From positions 124,001 through 188,000 of the forward strand of contig DAOUFI010000032.1 of assembly GCA_034430175.1 (NCBI GenBank): a DNA stretch of 64,000 nt, given 5' to 3'. Numbering within the stretch: position 1 is the stretch's first letter; each line of letters begins with the position of its first letter. Below, one piece after another: positions 40,795 to 49,718 of this stretch. Below the pieces are notes generated by a model. That model was given only the letters and a program-made list of their open reading frames with translations. It did no database searches and had not been told where the DNA came from. The position numbers and the translations under genes were made by a program. The DNA comes from UBA6107 sp034430175. Its GTDB lineage: Bacteria; Chloroflexota; Anaerolineae; Anaerolineales; Anaerolineaceae.

Positions 40795-41418
40795 CTATTC
40801 GGTTTCAACTACGATCGTCACATAAAAAGGCTCGATCCCGCTGTCACCAATGCCAAAATTAAACCCCATGTTGGTTTGCAATAGATAATACCCGGTGTAG
40901 GTTCCTGGGGTTTCAGGAGCCACCAGGTCTACCGAAACAGTGACAGTTTGGCCGGGGGGAGTGTATTGGTTGATATAAACATAATCAGGTCCGTCCATGG
41001 CATCGCCATCAGAAAAGACCACCTTGAAATCGGGCGACCAGGCTGCGGTACCGCCGTTGGTGATCTGCCATGTTTTTGTGAACTCCTCGCCAGGGCTGAA
41101 CACTGTCCCATCCGGGATGGTGATGTCACCGATTTTAGTCGCCAGGTAGGTTGCACCCACATACGTAGTCGCTGTGGGTGTTGGCGTTGGGGGAGAGATC
41201 GTTGGGGTCAGGGCAAGCGCTGTCTGGGTCATGGAGGCATAATCCGTAGGGTTCGGGCTGGGGGTGGTGTGCAGCGCGGTTTCCTTCATCACCGCAATGG
41301 TTTTTGCGATAACGGTTTGTTTTGATTGAGTAACCGAAGAGAGATCGTTTTGAGCACAGGCGCTCAAAACGAAGAAAATCGTCAAGATTACCAGATACCA
41401 TTTTCGCGAAAGCTTCAT
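40795..41418 (-). CDS. Lipoprotein with NBR1-type Ig domain
   Basis: 207 residues. Lipobox LSAC, Thr/Pro linker of about 75 residues, then NBR1-Ig: FTKTWQITNGGTAAWSPDFKVVF ... PGTYTGYYLLQTNMGFNFGIG. GGAG lies before the ATG. All three paralogues carry a similar VAxTxxxM element shortly after the lipid-anchored Cys. Confidence 0.84.
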   Translation of the reverse strand: MKLSRKWYLVILTIFFVLSACAQNDLSSVTQSKQTVIAKTIAVMKETALHTTPSPNPTDYASMTQTALALTPTISPPTPTPTATTYVGATYLATKIGDITIPDGTVFSPGEEFTKTWQITNGGTAAWSPDFKVVFSDGDAMDGPDYVYINQYTPPGQTVTVSVDLVAPETPGTYTGYYLLQTNMGFNFGIGDSGIEPFYVTIVVETE

Positions 41419-41454
41419 CCGATCTCCGAGTGGTATCGAACTCTCATTTTCGGG

Positions 41455-42105
41455 TCATTTCCGAAGTAACCTATTAATTTTACCGCGAAGCTGTTCAACC
41501 AGCGATAAGAAAGCGGGCAACCGGAGTATCAATAGGAGTAACAAGAGTACGAATGTGAATATGGGATAGAAGTAGGTTCCAGTGAAAGTGCCGGCGTTGC
41601 CTTTAATCGAGAGGAAAAAATGTGCCAGTATGATCAGACCCACGAGGTACGTCAGTGTGTGGATCCACTGCCAGAGCTTTCCGATTTTCCTCCGCAAGAA
41701 ACCGAATGATGTGATAGCTAAGAGTAGCAAAATCGTCAACGCAATCAATCCCAACCACAGGAATATCTTTCCGGCAAACGCCTGTTGGATCGACGTGAAC
41801 TTCCAGCCATAATCCAGACCGATGAACAATAAAAAATGCGCCAACGCGTAGAAGAAAGTGAACAAGCCGAATGAGCGACGCATAGCAGTAAAGTATGATC
41901 TTCCCGTCAGGTGGCGCAGAGGCGTACAGGCAAGCGTGATCAGAAGCAAGGCAAGCGTGTAATCACCGCTGCGGCGTTCCAGGTATTGCACTGGGTTGGC
42001 TGTGGCATGATCATTTAGGATCGCGAAGATCAGCCAGGCTGCCGGAGCCAGTGGCAGAAGGTAGGTGGTGACCCAAAGGAGTACATTTGCTTTACCGGTT
42101 TTCAA
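41455..42105 (-). CDS. msrQ: MsrQ, membrane haem subunit of the MsrPQ methionine sulfoxide reductase
   Basis: 216 residues with six helices in the ferric-reductase-like fold. Haem-ligand His residues are in RHLTGRSYFT, YALAHFLLFI, and WIHTLTYLVGLIILAHFF. Donates electrons to MsrP. Overlaps msrP by 4 nt (ATGA). Confidence 0.9.
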   Translation of the reverse strand: MKTGKANVLLWVTTYLLPLAPAAWLIFAILNDHATANPVQYLERRSGDYTLALLLITLACTPLRHLTGRSYFTAMRRSFGLFTFFYALAHFLLFIGLDYGWKFTSIQQAFAGKIFLWLGLIALTILLLLAITSFGFLRRKIGKLWQWIHTLTYLVGLIILAHFFLSIKGNAGTFTGTYFYPIFTFVLLLLLLILRLPAFLSLVEQLRGKINRLLRK

Positions 42106-43043
42106 AAATTCTTCACCAGATCCATGCCTTCATAAAGGAAGGCAACTTCAGAATATCCGTTGAATAACTCAGTGGGACGGCGTTCCAGTTCACCGATCCT
42201 TCTTTCGGTATCCTGTGCCCAACGTGGATGAGGGACAGCCGGGTTGACGTTGGCGAAAAACCCATATTCTGTTGGCGAAGCTGACGACCAGAAGGTTTGG
42301 GGTTGCTCGGACACGAGTTCGATGCCATTGATCGATTTCACGCTCTTGAAACCGTATTTCCAGGGCACGACAAGGCGTATGGGAGCGCCGTCTTGCGGGG
42401 GAAGCGCTTTTCCGTATAGACCTATTGCAAGCAGAGTCAGATCGTGCTGCGTCTCGTCCAAGCGGAGACCTTCGGTATAAGGCCAGGCGAATCCATAAGC
42501 GCCATCGTTCGGGAACTGGTCATGATCGTAGGGAGTGGTGAATTTTACGTATTTGGCGTCTGGCTGCACACCCGCTTCCGCAAGTAGTTTTTGTAGCGGG
42601 AATCCCAACCAGGGGATGACCATGGACCAACCTTCCACGCAGCGCATCCGGTAAACACGCTCTTCTATAACATATTTTTTGATCAACTCGCTTACGTCCA
42701 GACTAATCGGATTGTTAACAAGGCCGCTGACTGTGAATTGCCAGGGAGAAGTTTTGAAATTGGCAGCTTTTTGCGCCACATCCTCCTTGTTCAACGAGAA
42801 TTCATAGAAATTATTGTAGTTGGTCACCAGCTCATAAGGTGTCAACGTGTCTCCCGGGAAGGGTGTATTTTCGGGCACCCCTGTAATTGGAACACCGGTT
42901 GCTATCGAGGCTTCTGTTTGGGGCTGAATACCACAGGCAGCCAACGCGGCAGAAACCCCTAAAACACCCGCTAATTTTAGAAATTTCCTGCGGGAGAGAA
43001 AAAGCGCTTCTGGTGTTACCTTTTCTGTATTTGTCAATTTCAT
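42102..43043 (-). CDS. msrP: MsrP, molybdopterin-dependent protein-methionine sulfoxide reductase
   Basis: 313 residues. A Tat motif (SRRKFLK) is followed by a hydrophobic stretch and LAAC, which reads as a Tat lipobox. The Mo ligand is Cys in YRMRCVEGWSMVIPW; PLVNNPIS-like and WKYGFKSVKSI stretches are typical of YedY/MsrP. Repairs oxidised periplasmic or surface methionine. GAGGTG precedes the start. Confidence 0.92.
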   Translation of the reverse strand: MKLTNTEKVTPEALFLSRRKFLKLAGVLGVSAALAACGIQPQTEASIATGVPITGVPENTPFPGDTLTPYELVTNYNNFYEFSLNKEDVAQKAANFKTSPWQFTVSGLVNNPISLDVSELIKKYVIEERVYRMRCVEGWSMVIPWLGFPLQKLLAEAGVQPDAKYVKFTTPYDHDQFPNDGAYGFAWPYTEGLRLDETQHDLTLLAIGLYGKALPPQDGAPIRLVVPWKYGFKSVKSINGIELVSEQPQTFWSSASPTEYGFFANVNPAVPHPRWAQDTERRIGELERRPTELFNGYSEVAFLYEGMDLVKNF

Positions 43044-43137
43044 AGCACCTCATTAAAAAACGATAAAATGCACCATTATTATCTAATAATAAGGATTGAT
43101 TATAAGAAATAGATTAAGTATGGATGGTGAAAAGGTT

Positions 43138-44361
43138 CTAACTCAAACGGCGCATTTCGGGGTGGAAAACAAATGAATACACTGCCATCGCGAATACGAT
43201 ACCGCTGAAGATCACCACGGTCATGGGTTCATTGATGGCGTCTGCCACCCAGCCCGCAAAAAGTGATCCCAGCGAGGTGCCACCCATGAAAATCAAGGCG
43301 TAAAGTCCCATCACCCTACCGCGCAACTGGTCTGAGACCAGGCTCTGAATGAGCGTGTTCGTGGTGTTGATCGAAGACATTAGCGCCCAACCCACGATGG
43401 CGAGCATGAAAAGTGACAGCGGCAGCCAGCGGATGTACGCGAAAATGACCAGCGTCACCGGCGCAACCAGATATCCGATCGTCCAGATCTTGCCGCGAAA
43501 CCCTTTGGAACCGAGTGTCGCGATCATCAGCGCCCCTATTAGTGAACCCGCCCCTCGGGCCGAGAGCAGCCAACCATTGGTGGTGGCGTCCCCCTTGAGG
43601 ATATTGACTGCCCAGGCCGGGATGAGCGCCAGGAGGCTAAAACTGAACACGCCGATCACGGCAAGATTCAGGAATAGGAAACGGATAGTTTTATTGTTCC
43701 AGGTGAATTGAAGAGCTTCTTTTAGTTCATTACCAGTTGAAAGTTTGCGCTCGGTGGGGGTGAAGCTTGAGAGCTTCATGAGTACCAGGGCCGTGATGAC
43801 CGCGATGAATGAAATGGCGTTGATCGTGAAACACCAGCCCGGACCCGTCCACGCGTAGACCAGACCCGCGAAGGCAGGGCCGACGACTGTTCCGATGTTG
43901 AACATGGTACTGTTCAGCGCGATGGCATTGGTCATGTCTTTGCGGTCGACCAATTCGGCAACGAAGGATTGGCGGGCTGGGGTATCGAAGGCGTTGGCGG
44001 TTCCCAGCAGGAAAGCCAGCACTATGATGTGCCAGGGCTGGACGGTTTCGGTGAACGTCAGAACAGCCAGGATGGCAGCCAACACCATCATCGTGGATTG
44101 GGTGATCACCAGCATTCTCCGCCGGGGGATGCGGTCGGCGATTACCCCGCCATAAAGTGAAAATAGGTAAACGGGTAAGCCATTGGCAAAGCTGACATAG
44201 CCAAGAAAGGCGGGTGAATTAGTCAATTGATAGACCAGGTATCCCTGTGCGGTGGATTGCATCCATGTACCCACCAGTGAAACCACCTGTCCGATGAACC
44301 AAAGGCGATAATTGGGATAGCTGAGCGCAGCAAATGTCTGTTTGATCCGTGAAGAGGTCAT
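43138..44361 (-). CDS. MFS transporter, EntS-like (MFS_3)
   Basis: 407 residues, about 12 helices. Opening YPNYRLWFIGQVVSLVGTWMQSTAQGYLVYQLT and GGVIADRIPRRRMLVITQ are typical of the EntS/MFS_3 subgroup, usually exporters of siderophores or drugs. Divergent from the nitroreductase gene. Substrate unknown. Confidence 0.88.
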   Translation of the reverse strand: MTSSRIKQTFAALSYPNYRLWFIGQVVSLVGTWMQSTAQGYLVYQLTNSPAFLGYVSFANGLPVYLFSLYGGVIADRIPRRRMLVITQSTMMVLAAILAVLTFTETVQPWHIIVLAFLLGTANAFDTPARQSFVAELVDRKDMTNAIALNSTMFNIGTVVGPAFAGLVYAWTGPGWCFTINAISFIAVITALVLMKLSSFTPTERKLSTGNELKEALQFTWNNKTIRFLFLNLAVIGVFSFSLLALIPAWAVNILKGDATTNGWLLSARGAGSLIGALMIATLGSKGFRGKIWTIGYLVAPVTLVIFAYIRWLPLSLFMLAIVGWALMSSINTTNTLIQSLVSDQLRGRVMGLYALIFMGGTSLGSLFAGWVADAINEPMTVVIFSGIVFAMAVYSFVFHPEMRRLS

Positions 44362-44451
44362 GAGTTGGTAATTTAAGGTGATTTATTTCAGAAGACAGAG
44401 TTCTTCTGTCACTGAATTGTACCTGTTTTTTTATTGTTAATAAATCAACCG

Positions 44452-44504
44452 TATAATTAGTAATCATTAACCCAAGTCACCATTTCTGATTTCGATAAAT
44501 CAGA
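44452..44504 (+). promoter_or_regulatory. -10 box and leader hairpin before the nitroreductase gene
   Basis: TATAAT at 44452-44457. An 8-bp perfect hairpin TCTGATTT-cgat-AAATCAGA occupies 44485-44504, directly before the ribosome site GGAGGA. It may be an operator or may influence translation. Confidence 0.5.
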
Positions 44505-44515
44505 GGAGGAATACA

Positions 44516-45109
44516 ATGGCTGAATTAATCGATTTGATCTACCGCAGGCGCTCGATCCGTAAGTTCACAAACCAGGCATTGAACGAGGATCAGATCACCA
44601 CATTGCTACAGGCCGGGATGGCGGCTCCCTCGGCAATGAATGCACAACCCTGGGAGTTCATTGTGGTGACCGATCCTCAGATTCTGGATAAACTTCGGTC
44701 AGCGTTGATGTTCGCCAAACAAAATTACACTGCTGTCATTTGCGTTTGCGGCAGCTCACGCCAGCAAAAGAATAAAGCTGGTGATCGTTTCTGGGTACAG
44801 GATTGTTCTGCCGCGACCGAAAACATCCTGCTTGCAGCCACCGCGCTCGGACTGGGTTCGGTCTGGATCGGCGTCTACCCCGTGGCAATCTTTGTTCGCC
44901 AGATCAAAGACATCCTCAATATCCCTGCTGACGTGACTCCGCTCAACTTGATTGGTTTGGGTTTCCCCGCGGAAGAAAAAGAACCTCGTACTCAGTACGA
45001 CGAGAAACGGGTGCACTGGCAGCTTTACGAACCTGTTCGCGAGCGCAAGGTCAGGTTATTCAAACGCCACAGGAATGAAGAGATCCTTGAAAAGACGGAT
45101 TCGGAGTAA
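44516..45109 (+). CDS. Nitroreductase-family FMN oxidoreductase
   Basis: 197 residues. RRRSIRKFTNQAL at the N terminus binds FMN phosphate, AAPSAMNAQPWEFIVV is the classic second element, and GLGSVWIGVYP sits near the flavin. Dimeric flavoenzyme reducing nitro compounds, quinones or flavins. GGAGGA precedes the start. Confidence 0.92.
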   Translation: MAELIDLIYRRRSIRKFTNQALNEDQITTLLQAGMAAPSAMNAQPWEFIVVTDPQILDKLRSALMFAKQNYTAVICVCGSSRQQKNKAGDRFWVQDCSAATENILLAATALGLGSVWIGVYPVAIFVRQIKDILNIPADVTPLNLIGLGFPAEEKEPRTQYDEKRVHWQLYEPVRERKVRLFKRHRNEEILEKTDSE

Positions 45110-45113
45110 GGTG

Positions 45114-45557
45114 TTGATAAAAATCCGCGAATTTCTTGTGGAAGATTACGAATCCGCGCTGGCGCTCTGGCAGCGCTGCGAAGGCATCGGGCTGAGCGCG
45201 GCAGATGAACGTTGTCCAATGGAACGGTTTCTCGAACGCAATGCTGGCTTTTGTTTCGTTGCGATCGAAGACGACATTGTCATTGGCACTATTCTGTGTG
45301 GTAACGACGGGCGCCGGGGATATCTTTACCACCTGGCGGTCGATCCGAAGCTAAGGCGCAGAGGAATTGGCAGGCAACTGGTCGACCGCAGCCTGAGCGC
45401 CCTTAAGGATTCTGGCATCGATAAGAGTCACATCATGGTCTTCGGTTCCAACGAAAGTGGTCTCAAGTTCTGGTCGGACGCCGGATGGAAAACTCGCCCA
45501 GAGATTGTGCTCATGTCTTACGATGTAAAAGGAAAAGATGAAAAAAGCCCCTGTTGA
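45114..45557 (+). CDS. GNAT-family N-acetyltransferase
   Basis: About 147 residues. The acetyl-CoA motif is YHLAVDPKLRRRGIGRQLVDRSL, and FGSNESGLKFWSDAGWK closes the fold. It starts just after the nitroreductase stop; TTG 45114 has GGAG 7 nt upstream, and GTG 45111 is the alternative. The 3' end overlaps the next gene by 20 nt. Confidence 0.82.
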   Translation: MIKIREFLVEDYESALALWQRCEGIGLSAADERCPMERFLERNAGFCFVAIEDDIVIGTILCGNDGRRGYLYHLAVDPKLRRRGIGRQLVDRSLSALKDSGIDKSHIMVFGSNESGLKFWSDAGWKTRPEIVLMSYDVKGKDEKSPC

Positions 45558-46146
45558 GCGGTGGACTCCGTTTTTTGGTCTGATCCTCTTGCTGTCGATC
45601 TGTCTCCTGGCAGCCTGTGAACGTCCAGCCAGCAGATCCATCTGGTCGCCGATCACTGAGTCGTATCAAACTGTCACAGCCGAAGCGCTGGCGTCCTTGG
45701 GTACACCCCTGCCCACCAGTGAGGGTACAACCCAGCCGCAGACCACGATTGCTCCCACTTCAACCTCGCAGCCGGTCGAGATTCCAGCGCAATTGCCGCA
45801 TTCCATGAAGGGATACAATTTATATTCCTGGCAGGACGGCGAAGATTGGTATTTCACCCTGGTCACCGGGACGAACGCCGGCATTTCCTTTGAAGAGATC
45901 ATCGCTCCCGGCGATATTGTCAGCGGCGACGGCTACGTCAAGATCACGGTGGTTGGCATGGACGAGCTGAAGGAGTTGCTCAGCCGTCTCCCCGCGGGTG
46001 AAGAGGTGATCTGGAGCGGCATGGACCTGGGCGGACAGGTGCCGGAGGGCACCATCTACCTCACCCTGCCGCCGCAGGACATGATCGACGAACTCATCGC
46101 TTATTGCACCTCTCTCGGTATCAAGCTCACCGCCATCAAGCCTTAA
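45538..46146 (+). CDS. Lipoprotein of unknown function
   Basis: 202 residues. Signal peptide with lipobox LAAC, a Thr/Pro/Ser-rich linker (about residues 40-85), then a compact domain of about 115 residues ending GIKLTAIKP that I do not recognise; it begins GYNLYSWQDGEDWYFTLVTGTN. It is embedded between GNAT and adenosine deaminase genes on the same strand. Confidence 0.72.
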   Translation: MKKAPVERWTPFFGLILLLSICLLAACERPASRSIWSPITESYQTVTAEALASLGTPLPTSEGTTQPQTTIAPTSTSQPVEIPAQLPHSMKGYNLYSWQDGEDWYFTLVTGTNAGISFEEIIAPGDIVSGDGYVKITVVGMDELKELLSRLPAGEEVIWSGMDLGGQVPEGTIYLTLPPQDMIDELIAYCTSLGIKLTAIKP

Positions 46147-46167
46147 CTCATCCCTGCAGGAGCATCC

Positions 46168-47166
46168 ATGATCGACCCCAAACTCCCCCTGATCGACTTG
46201 CACCACCATCTCGACGGCAGTGTTCGTCTCGAGACCATTCTTGATATCGGCTTGAAGCACAACCTGCCCCTGCCGGCAAAAACACTGGAAGGACTGCGTC
46301 CGTTCGTGCAGGTTTCCACACCTCAGCCGGGTATCATGGCTTTCATCGAACGCTTTGAATGGATGACCGGCATCCTGGTGGATTATGATGCCTGCCGCCG
46401 AGTCGCCTTTGAGAACGTGCAGGATCAGGCGCTCGAGGGGGTGGATTACGTCGAATACCGCTATAGCCCCTGGTTCATGGCCGAGGCGCACGGGTTGAAG
46501 GCTGCCGGAGTGGTCGAAGCCGTAACGGACGGTCTTCGCGCCGCCGAACGGCAGTTCGGTGTGCGCGCCAACCAGATCGGCATCCTCTCGCGTCATTACG
46601 GCCCTGAAATCGCCTGGAAGGAATTGGATGCGCTGTTGACCTGTAAAGATGAGATCATCGCGCTCGATCTGGCCGGAGACGAGGCGCGTTTCCCCGGCGA
46701 GTTATTCGTGGATCACTTCAAAAAGGCGCGCGAGGCGGGCTGGCACATCACCGTCCATGCTGGTGAAGCTGCTGGGCCGGAGAGCGTGTGGCAGGCGCTG
46801 CGAGGGCTGGGTGCCGAACGTATCGGTCACGCCGTGCACGCCCCCGAAGACCCCGCGTTGATGGATTATCTGCGGGAACACCGTATTGGCATCGAGTGCA
46901 ATCTCACCAGCAATGTACAGACCACCACCGTGGCCAGTTACGCCAGCCATCCACTCAAGCTTTTCCTTGAGCGAGGCATGCTCGCCACGATCAACACAGA
47001 CGACCCGGGTATTAGCGCCATCGACCTGCATTACGAATACAACGTGGCCGCTTCTCAGGCTGGTCTGGACGAAAAAATGATGCGCCAGTTGCAACTCAAC
47101 GCGTTCGAGACAGCCTTCTTGAGCAAGAATGAAAAAGAAGCGTTGCTTGTCAAAAAGCAAAATTAA
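46168..47166 (+). CDS. add: Adenosine deaminase
   Basis: 332 residues. Metal-binding HHHLDG near residue 12, HAGEAAGPESVW, GHAVHAPEDPALM and NTDDPGIS (metal Asp) are the set for adenosine deaminase; SLTSN is replaced by NLTSN. Converts adenosine or deoxyadenosine to inosine, feeding IMP for GuaB. GGAG precedes the ATG. Confidence 0.95.
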   Translation: MIDPKLPLIDLHHHLDGSVRLETILDIGLKHNLPLPAKTLEGLRPFVQVSTPQPGIMAFIERFEWMTGILVDYDACRRVAFENVQDQALEGVDYVEYRYSPWFMAEAHGLKAAGVVEAVTDGLRAAERQFGVRANQIGILSRHYGPEIAWKELDALLTCKDEIIALDLAGDEARFPGELFVDHFKKAREAGWHITVHAGEAAGPESVWQALRGLGAERIGHAVHAPEDPALMDYLREHRIGIECNLTSNVQTTTVASYASHPLKLFLERGMLATINTDDPGISAIDLHYEYNVAASQAGLDEKMMRQLQLNAFETAFLSKNEKEALLVKKQN

Positions 47167-47260
47167 CCAAATTATTAATTAATACCTTATCCATTTTTTA
47201 TAGCTGAACTTTTTCAGCGTGCTATAATCTGAAAACAGGTTTTTTTGGGACGTAGACATC

Positions 47261-48199
47261 ATGAATTTTTTGATCACAGGAGCAGCTGGCTTTCTTGGCT
47301 CGGCGCTGGCAAACCGTTTGGCGTCCGAGGGTCACAGAGTGCTTGGGATCGATGACCTCTCTTTTGGGGATCCAAAAAAATTGGTGAAGGAAGTCAAGTT
47401 CATTCGGGGGGACGTGAACGAACGCAGCAAATTCTGGACCTATTTACGTGAAGTTGATTGCGTGTATCACCTGGCCGCGCGCGTGAGCGTGCCTGAATCG
47501 GTGCTCTATCCACGCGAGTATAACGCCGTGAACGTGGGTGGGACGGTGACCCTAATGGAAGCCACCCGCGACGTGGGGGTTAGGCGCGTGATCCTAGCCT
47601 CGTCGGGCGCCGTCTACGGTAACCAACCTCACCAGCCGGTACGCGAGAATGCCATCCCCAACCCGCGTTCCCCTTACGCGGTTTCCAAATTATCCGCTGA
47701 ATACTATGTCAAAACCATCGGCGCCCAGTATGGCATCGAGACAGTCTGCCTGCGTATCTTCAATGCCTATGGACCCGGTCAGCGCGTGCCACCGGTGCAT
47801 ACGCCGGTCATCCCCAACTTTCTGCGGCAGGCCTGGGAGAACGGCACCATCGTTGTCCACGGCGACGGCAACCAGACGCGCGACTTTGTCTACGTGGATG
47901 ACGTGGTCGATGCCATGGTAGCTGCCGCGACCGCTAAAGAGGTCGATGGCGAAACTATCAACGTTGGCAGCGGCAGTGAGGTGAGTATGCTCGAACTCAT
48001 CCACGAGGTACTTGAAGTGACCGGAGGTCACCCCGAGGTGCTGACCAACATGCGTAACGAGGGCGGGCTGAGCCGCCTGTGCGCCGATATCAGCCTGGCA
48101 CAGGAGAAGCTGAACTACATGCCAATTACCCCGCTTGCCGATGGTTTGACCAAAACGATGGAATATTTCTTTGCAGAAAAGAAATCAAAAGCCAGATAA
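47261..48199 (+). CDS. NAD-dependent nucleotide-sugar epimerase/dehydratase
   Basis: 312 residues, extended SDR. GAAGFLGS binds NAD; active-site SSGAVYG and YAVSKLSAEYY give Ser and Tyr-x-x-x-Lys. FVYVDDVVDAM is a common late motif of UDP-glucose 4-epimerase-like enzymes. TATAAT at 47223-47228. Probably makes a sugar for surface glycans; exact reaction unknown. Confidence 0.88.
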   Translation: MNFLITGAAGFLGSALANRLASEGHRVLGIDDLSFGDPKKLVKEVKFIRGDVNERSKFWTYLREVDCVYHLAARVSVPESVLYPREYNAVNVGGTVTLMEATRDVGVRRVILASSGAVYGNQPHQPVRENAIPNPRSPYAVSKLSAEYYVKTIGAQYGIETVCLRIFNAYGPGQRVPPVHTPVIPNFLRQAWENGTIVVHGDGNQTRDFVYVDDVVDAMVAAATAKEVDGETINVGSGSEVSMLELIHEVLEVTGGHPEVLTNMRNEGGLSRLCADISLAQEKLNYMPITPLADGLTKTMEYFFAEKKSKAR

Positions 48200-48216
48200 C
48201 CCCACATCGGATTGAG

Positions 48217-48229
48217 TATAATTCAACAT
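48217..48229 (+). promoter_or_regulatory. Leaderless -10 element of the alkyladenine glycosylase gene
   Basis: TATAAT at 48217-48222, 7 nt, ATG 48230. No ribosome site. Transcription would start at or beside the ATG. Confidence 0.55.
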
Positions 48230-48817
48230 ATGATTCTTCTCCCCCGTGACTTCTACGAACAGGAGGTCACCCTCGTGGCGCGACGCTTGTTGGGCAAGCG
48301 CCTGGTGCGTAGTCTCGATGGAATGAGGCTCGCGGGCACAATCGTTGAGACCGAGGCCTACCGTGGGGAAGAAGACCTAGCCTGCCACGCCAAAAGCGGA
48401 CGCACGCCGCGCAACGCGGTGATGTACGGGCCTGCCGGCCATGCCTACGTGTACTTCACCTACGGCATGCACTGGTGCCTCAACGCCGTCACGGGCGCGG
48501 TGGATTACCCCGCCGCGGTATTGATTCGGGCGATCCATCCTTGCGAAGGGCTTGAGGATATTGCCCTGCGCCGTGGACGCTTTCCCCGATCGCAGTGGTG
48601 CAACGGTCCCGCCAAGTTAACGCAGGCACTCCGCATCGACGGCAACCTGAATGGTGCTTCATTGTGTGATCAACATGATGGATTGTGGATTGAGGAAGGC
48701 GAAGAAATCGACGACCAATGGGTGAAGGCCACCCCGCGCGTTGGCATCGACTCCGTACCCGAGCCGTGGAAGTCAAAACCGTGGCGTTTTTTGGCTGAGC
48801 TACCGGAAGAACATTGA
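48230..48817 (+). CDS. 3-methyladenine DNA glycosylase (Mpg/AAG family)
   Basis: 195 residues. Features of the AAG fold: VARRLLGKRLVR, TIVETEAYRGEEDLACHA (catalytic Glu), MYGPAGHAYVYFTYGMHWCLN, AVLIRAIHP. Removes alkylated purines. The E1 alpha gene begins 1 nt after its stop, so it heads the following operon. Confidence 0.94.
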   Translation: MILLPRDFYEQEVTLVARRLLGKRLVRSLDGMRLAGTIVETEAYRGEEDLACHAKSGRTPRNAVMYGPAGHAYVYFTYGMHWCLNAVTGAVDYPAAVLIRAIHPCEGLEDIALRRGRFPRSQWCNGPAKLTQALRIDGNLNGASLCDQHDGLWIEEGEEIDDQWVKATPRVGIDSVPEPWKSKPWRFLAELPEEH

Positions 48818-48818
48818 G

Positions 48819-49718
48819 ATGATGGATGAATTGATCCTTTACCGCAGTATGTACCGCATCCGCCGGTTCGAAGAGACCGTACTGGAGGAGTTCAAACGCG
48901 GCGTTTTCTCTGGCACCACCCACACCTACATCGGAGAAGAAGCTGACGCGGTCGGCATCATCAACCTGCTCAAGGAGCAGGATGTGATTGTCACCAACCA
49001 CCGCTGCCACGGGCATTACCTGGCCTACGGTGGCGACATGCGCGCGCTTTTCGCTGAACTAATGGGCAAGGCAACCGGTGTCTGTGGTGGGCGTGGCGGA
49101 TCGCAGCATCTGCACTGGCGCAATTTGTATTCCAATGGCGTTCAGGGTGGCATTGTCCCAATCGCAACAGGCATGGCTATGGCAGAGAAGCGCAAAGGCA
49201 GTAACGCGGTCGTGGTAGTCTTCATCGGCGACGGCACGCTTGGTCAGGGGGTGGTCTACGAATCCATGAACATGGCATCCCTGTGGTCATTGCCGATGCT
49301 GGTTGTCGTGGAGAACAATCACATTGCCCAGACCACGCTGACAACCCAGGCACTAGCCGGGGGCATCCCGGCTCGCTTCGAAGCGTTCGGTGTCAGGGCA
49401 ACCGAGCTGGATACCAGCGACGTGCTGCAGGTACGCACCGCCACTGAAAGCATTTTAGACGTGATCCGCGTCGAAGGCAGACCTCAGGCGATGATTCTGA
49501 ACACGGCTCGTTTTTCCGCTCACTCCAAGGGCGATGATACCCGCGAGGCTGCCGAAGTGGAACATCTGCGCGCCACTCGCGATCCGCTGAAGGTCTCCGC
49601 CGCGCGACTGCCCTTGGATAAGCTGGCCGATATCCACGAAGAAGTAAATGCCGAGGTGCAGCGGGCATTTCAGGTTGCCCTAACTGACCCGACCCCCAGC
49701 CTGGAGGTCCGTCCATGA
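48819..49718 (+). CDS. 2-oxoacid dehydrogenase E1 component, alpha subunit (thiamine diphosphate-dependent)
   Basis: 299 residues from ATG 48819. The thiamine diphosphate motif GDGTLGQG...ESMNMASLWSLPMLVVVENN is complete, and GGRGGSQHLH and HRCHGHYLA are the E1-alpha family stretches. It decarboxylates a 2-oxo acid and passes the acyl group to a lipoyl arm. The following genes give the beta subunit and an unusual lipoyl protein. Most like acetoin/pyruvate-type E1; substrate unknown. Confidence 0.9.
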   Translation: MMDELILYRSMYRIRRFEETVLEEFKRGVFSGTTHTYIGEEADAVGIINLLKEQDVIVTNHRCHGHYLAYGGDMRALFAELMGKATGVCGGRGGSQHLHWRNLYSNGVQGGIVPIATGMAMAEKRKGSNAVVVVFIGDGTLGQGVVYESMNMASLWSLPMLVVVENNHIAQTTLTTQALAGGIPARFEAFGVRATELDTSDVLQVRTATESILDVIRVEGRPQAMILNTARFSAHSKGDDTREAAEVEHLRATRDPLKVSAARLPLDKLADIHEEVNAEVQRAFQVALTDPTPSLEVRP

